Under the pieces are notes generated by a model. It ran no database searches. It was given only the letters and a program-made list of their open reading frames with translations, and was not told where the DNA came from. A stretch of DNA of 64,000 bases, from NCBI GenBank assembly GCA_003254885.1, contig QANT01006731.1, positions 1 to 64,000 of the forward strand, read 5' to 3'. Each line of letters starts with the position of its first letter. Positions within the stretch are counted from its first letter, which is position 1. Source of the DNA: Purshia tridentata (lineage: Eukaryota; Streptophyta; Magnoliopsida; Rosales; Rosaceae). The position numbers and the translations under genes were made by a program. Of this stretch, positions 59,994 through 64,000 are shown in pieces.

Positions 59994-60950
59994 GAATTAG
60001 ATTATTAACTGAGGGGAATGGTATGTGTTGTTTGTTGTATTATTGGCTGCTGCGAGGTTTTGTTTTATTCTATGGGACACCGACACTACAGTAGTTATAC
60101 TTTTGTGTTCCATTATTATATACCACCCCATGATCATGAAAGGTGGGGTTCAGACTCGGTAAATTCATCAGTCTGAGTTTGTTGAACACATATTGCTCCT
60201 TGGTAATAAAATCATATTTCTCCCTGAAATCAGTTTGATGGTCAATGAATGTGGAGTATGCTTAGAGGAATTTTGCTGAATTTTAGTTTTGACATGTTAA
60301 TTCATGAAAATTGAAGCTGCTATATGCCAAAGAAAATTATAGTAATTAAGATAATGATTCAATGCATTAACATCATAATTAACAGCAATAATCTGGCTGT
60401 TCAAAAATTAAAGGCCAAAAATAAAAAACTAGTATTAGAAACTTGTTCTTAAATTATGTTACAAGAAAATAAATGTAAGCATTTATCTTTTTGAAAATAC
60501 GCATATTATCACAAAAGTAATGAGAAAAACGCATTTTTAATGGCATTAGACTATATCGTGCATCTCGTTGAGGGACCATTGCAAGGTTGTTAAGAGATAT
60601 ATGACCTATGAGCAACCACTGCCCCCGTTTTCATCTTAATGATGAGGACGCTTAGTACATTTGTAATAACAAATTACCAAGAATTGTACATGCCATCTAC
60701 CATCATCCACAATATAAAAAAGAAAAAGCTTGTACTTAATTATCAGAAATCTCCAAGAAATTTTACATTTCCACATGAACAAAACGGCGTAAATATTAGG
60801 CCAAAAAAATGCCACATTGGCCACACAACAGCAGCCTTCTGAGGTGTTCACACAAGCAGATCTAGAAAGCCAAGTAAGGATTTGCTTCTTTTCAGCTACC
60901 AACAAAAGGGGGTCCAGGAGAACCTTAAACTTAGCACATAAGAGACCTTC
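59994..60950. other. Convergent 3' region of BIG and IMP3
   Basis: Holds the BIG 3' untranslated region with AATAAA at 60205-60210, then AT-rich DNA and the presumed IMP3 3' untranslated region. No other feature is seen. Confidence 0.6.
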
Positions 60951-62349
60951 TCAGTTCATTGCATCATAATCGTCCAACTTGTCATTGTACTGTAGCACCT
61001 TTCTCTTAATCTTTGATGAATCTACCCATGTAATAAAGTCTTCCATGTTCCTTGTCACAAGGAATGCTGGGTCAGTAACAGTCTCTGGACCCACTCGGAT
61101 GTGTCCTTGCTCAATGTACGTGACAGCCTCCTTCAGGTGCTCGGCAAACTTCAACCGCAGCAGAACAGTTGAAAGCCTACGTCTACACATAGAGCTTGGT
61201 CAGTAAGTTAAAATAGAGAGGTGCATCTATCTCGAAACTTGGAAGAAAATTTGTTCACTGTCCTTATGGATGGTACGGATCATGGGAAAGTTAAAGGACT
61301 ATCATTCTGAACACTTGAACAAAATCATATACCCAGCTAGTAGTGCGAATAGTTTTATGAGTATCACTATCCCATTTTCCCTTCATAGATAAGGAAGGCA
61401 AGTCCTGTAATAGAGGAAGTGATGATTACCTACAGAAGGATGAAACAGATAAGCGATCACACAATGCCAAGCTTTGCCTGGATGGTATCACACCGATATT
61501 GTACCTGTCATTAACATAAACCCTTTCATTATGAATCAAAGTTTACAAAACCACATGAACACTGGATCCCATAGTGCTTGTACCATACATCTTAAAACAA
61601 ACATAAACCTGTTGAATTTGTAAAATGCAATATTCAAGACCAGAACCACTCTGGTTTTAAGTTCCTTGAAAAGAGTACAGAAGGGAATAATCCCAAAAAC
61701 TTCTCTCTTTATATCAACAAGAGAGTCAACTTTCTCCATTGCGATATCAATACTACTCTTTAGAACAATCCGATCATAAACACATAACATCCAGTAAAAA
61801 CACCCTAATGTTAATGGGAGAAAATTTTATTTTTGAACAAATAATTAACAAAAAGTTTATAGCTTCTTTTGGGTTTTACTATGCAGCCTTAGAAGATTAG
61901 TAGCCTTTTTTTCGGTTAAAAAAATTAATTAGCTTTATATGCAACATATCAATTGTATTATATTCCCTAATAGAACAGTTTTCAGAGGGGAAAAAAACTC
62001 ACAGTTTTTCCAAGAGCATATCAGTCATTTCGATACGATACGGGTCGTTTGGGTTCATCTGCTTCAATAAATTCACCAGCTTCTGCACCATCCGGCACAC
62101 ACCTGAATACCTATTTTCCAATTTTAATTTGTAAAAATAATAATGATAAGAATACGCAGATTGAATGACAAATAAAACACTAAAAACGACTTAAAATTAA
62201 GAAAAACATATATACTTTTTGTAATCGTCGCGACCGGTGACATGGTAACGTTGCAGAACCTGAGCTTCTCTGTGACCTCCCTCTCTCTTCCATTCCAAGA
62301 AGTTCACTTTCTTCAACAGCTTCTTCTCGTGGAACTTCAGCTGCCTCAT
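60951..62349 (-). CDS. IMP3: IMP3, U3 small nucleolar ribonucleoprotein (S4/uS4-like)
   Basis: A nucleolar protein of the small-subunit processome; in yeast and animals IMP3 helps U3 snoRNA pair with pre-rRNA for 18S processing. Exons in coding order: 62349-62216, 62110-62003, 61504-61430, 61182-60951; 182 aa, the usual length for the family. The start [20 protein letters not shown] is typical of IMP3. The S4 RNA-binding domain lies near residues 104-175 ([40 protein letters not shown]). The C-terminus ([20 protein letters not shown]) matches the family. Frame is kept across all three introns. It resembles the gene I recall as At5g15750. Upstream there is a telo-box and a tandem repeat with site II motifs, as expected for ribosome-biogenesis genes in plants. 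Confidence 0.94.
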
Positions 62350-62373
62350 GGTTCCAAAGCCCTAGGATTGCTA

Positions 62374-62382
62374 AAACCCTAA
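62374..62382 (+). promoter_or_regulatory. Telo-box (AAACCCTAA) upstream of IMP3
   Basis: AAACCCTAA lies 25-33 bases before the IMP3 start codon, on the opposite strand. Telo-boxes next to site II motifs are a known signature of plant ribosomal-protein and ribosome-biogenesis promoters, where they work with TCP-type factors to follow growth. Confidence 0.65.
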
Positions 62383-62430
62383 AATTGGGAACGAAGCTTT
62401 CCAATCTAGTGCAGTTTAATTCCATATATT

Positions 62431-62522
62431 TGGGCTAAAAGCTCTGACCCAAAAATACTTTGGGCTAAAAGCTCTGACCCAAACATACTTAGGGCTAGCA
62501 GATCTAGCCCGATCCAGGCCCA
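62431..62522. repeat. 30-bp tandem repeat carrying site II (TGGGCY) motifs
   Basis: The unit tgggctaaaagctctgaccc plus ten bases occurs at 62431-62460 and 62461-62490 with one difference, and a decayed third unit begins at 62491. Each full unit starts with TGGGCT, which fits the site II/TCP consensus TGGGCY; GGCCCA follows at 62517-62522. The repeat lies 80-175 bases upstream of the IMP3 start codon. Confidence 0.85.
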
Positions 62523-62540
62523 GCAAAAAAAAAAAAAAAA

Positions 62541-62556
62541 ACACACCAGAAAATTN

Positions 62557-62587
<31 letters not shown>

Positions 62588-62600
62588 ACACCAGAAAATT
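62541..62600. other. Single-N assembly gap with duplicated flank
   Basis: The sequence acacaccagaaaatt (62541-62555) is followed by N, about 30 A residues and the same acacaccagaaaatt (62586-62600), and an A run also precedes the first copy. The pattern is the same as at 37560-37610. Confidence 0.8.
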
Positions 62601-64000
62601 GGGAAATTCTAAAAGGAGCTTAAGAAGCTGTAACTGTTGAGAAGTGTTGGAAAGATCAATATATCATTTACTGAAATCAGCAGAACCTATCAGATCCTAA
62701 ATAAACCAAACAAAATCAACAGATGGGCAGATCCTAAGCCAATTGCCTTACATGCAGTAGCATTATGTAACCAATTGTTTATAGAGTGGGCATGCACTCA
62801 AAGTCAACTCATGGTAATTCCCCACTCACTCTCACTGCAAATATAAATGGCTATGCAGATTGCAGCATATCTACTGCCATAAATATTGTGGTCTTTACTG
62901 TGTACGTACCCATTTAATTCTCTCTCTCTCTCTCTCTAATCAAGAATTGAAGAATATTCATTTCTCATATTATTATAATAATTGCACATCATTTTGCTTG
63001 ACTGACTGAATTAATATATAATTGCTGTTTGACAAAGAATTGTGAACTATTTATAGCTGTATATCTATATCTTCCATGGCTCCGTGACTACAAATACACA
63101 TCTTGTGGGTTGTGGAAAACACACTTTATATGCTTTATAATGCTTACTTTTATAGTGAAGTTTATTGTTGCCCCATGACTCAGATGAAGTCACCGCTCAC
63201 TTTTTTTTTTTTTTGGTGAAGATGCTGATCATGACTAAATCACTAATGGATGAACAGCATATATGTTAGAATTTTAATTATTAATTTATTGCATTTGCTT
63301 ATATATATTAAAGGGGCAAATTTCTCTGTCAACAATGACTGTTACAATCACGGGCATTTGTCACAACTGCAAACTCCAAAACCATGGTCTCTTTAAGCAA
63401 AATATGATCAGCACACACTGAGTGAGTGAGTCACAGACAGACTCGCAGTCACAGACTTGAAATGAAATAACAATGCATTAAACCATAGCATTGCATGGCT
63501 AACTGTGTCAGAGGCTACAAGTGTACAACCACTACTTTTTTTCAATTTGAAATGAAAGAATAGAAAAACAAAACCACCATTTTTGTTTAATGTTGTTATA
63601 GACTAATTAATTAGTTCTGAATCCATCATCCAGAATAAATAAAGAAACTTGTGCTGGTATGATGTCCATATTTGGTGACAGAGGCACTGCAACCACTAAA
63701 CTAAGCTTTGCCCCATCACAAATATTTGCATGTTGCAACCACTAGATTCATATTTGCCCATCACTAATGCAATATGCCGAGGATCGAATTAATTAAATAG
63801 CAATGCAAACATTGCAACCACTAAAATAGACCCTTTTTTGTTTGTTTTGTAAGTGTATGTAAATTTAACACCAAAATTAGTTGTACTTGCACCTATTAAC
63901 TTACCAAGATAAAACATGAACAAGATTCTATGTGTATTAACTTTTGAAATAACTGTCGAGTCTTCAGTATGTCCATTTTACCACAATGGACTCTACACCA
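62601..64000. other. Intergenic region at the right edge
   Basis: No believable gene. Short CT runs lie near 62921-62938. Three copies of gcaaccacta, within a degenerate repeat of about 47 bases, occur at about 63688, 63736 and 63811. The rest is AT-rich and may be upstream sequence of a gene outside the window. Confidence 0.5.

Overview
This window is nuclear DNA from a flowering plant, a eudicot and most likely a rosid. It has AT-rich introns with GT-AG splice sites, families found only in land plants (an AP1/FUL-type MADS box, a GARP factor of the NIGT1/HHO type, an Ole e 1/extensin protein), and short plant-type transposon relics. I cannot name the species from sequence alone. All gene models are read by eye from splice sites, frame and family resemblance; every listed coding sum is a multiple of three.

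Nine protein-coding genes are present and strands mostly alternate: (1) FRUITFULL-like MADS-box gene, +, 4687-8862; (2) RCC1-repeat protein, -, 9474-13055; (3) DsbA/FrnE-like thioredoxin-fold protein, +, 14256-16104; (4) RING-H2 protein, -, 18683-20281; (5) AUGMIN subunit 5, +, 22755-29239; (6) Ole e 1/proline-rich wall protein, +, 32081-33406; (7) NIGT1/HHO-type GARP repressor, -, 34487-36308; (8) the giant UBR4-family protein BIG, +, 38087-59993, 14 exons and 5,109 codons; (9) IMP3, the S4-domain U3 snoRNP protein, -, 60951-62349. All nine look intact.

The genes do not form a pathway; plant neighbourhoods like this reflect shared ancestry. From memory, relatives of these genes lie in three Arabidopsis blocks: BIG, RING, RCC1 and SEP2 on chromosome 3; IMP3, Ole e 1, RING and SEP1 on chromosome 5; and AUG5 with the DsbA-like gene elsewhere on chromosome 5. 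The window therefore looks like an unfractionated version of those blocks, with a FUL-type gene beside the expected SEP position.

Between genes there is a 384-bp foldback MITE, a tRNA-related SINE-like head and an Ac-type hAT-like end at the left edge, a short poly(A)-tailed retroposon with a 16-bp target-site duplication inside a BIG intron, a nearly perfect 303-bp tandem duplication in the last AUG5 intron, a 30-bp tandem repeat carrying site II motifs upstream of IMP3, and two single-N assembly gaps with duplicated flanks. I did not find a previously undescribed biological system; the best leads are the IMP3 promoter repeat, the recent intronic duplication and retroposon, and the synteny pattern.
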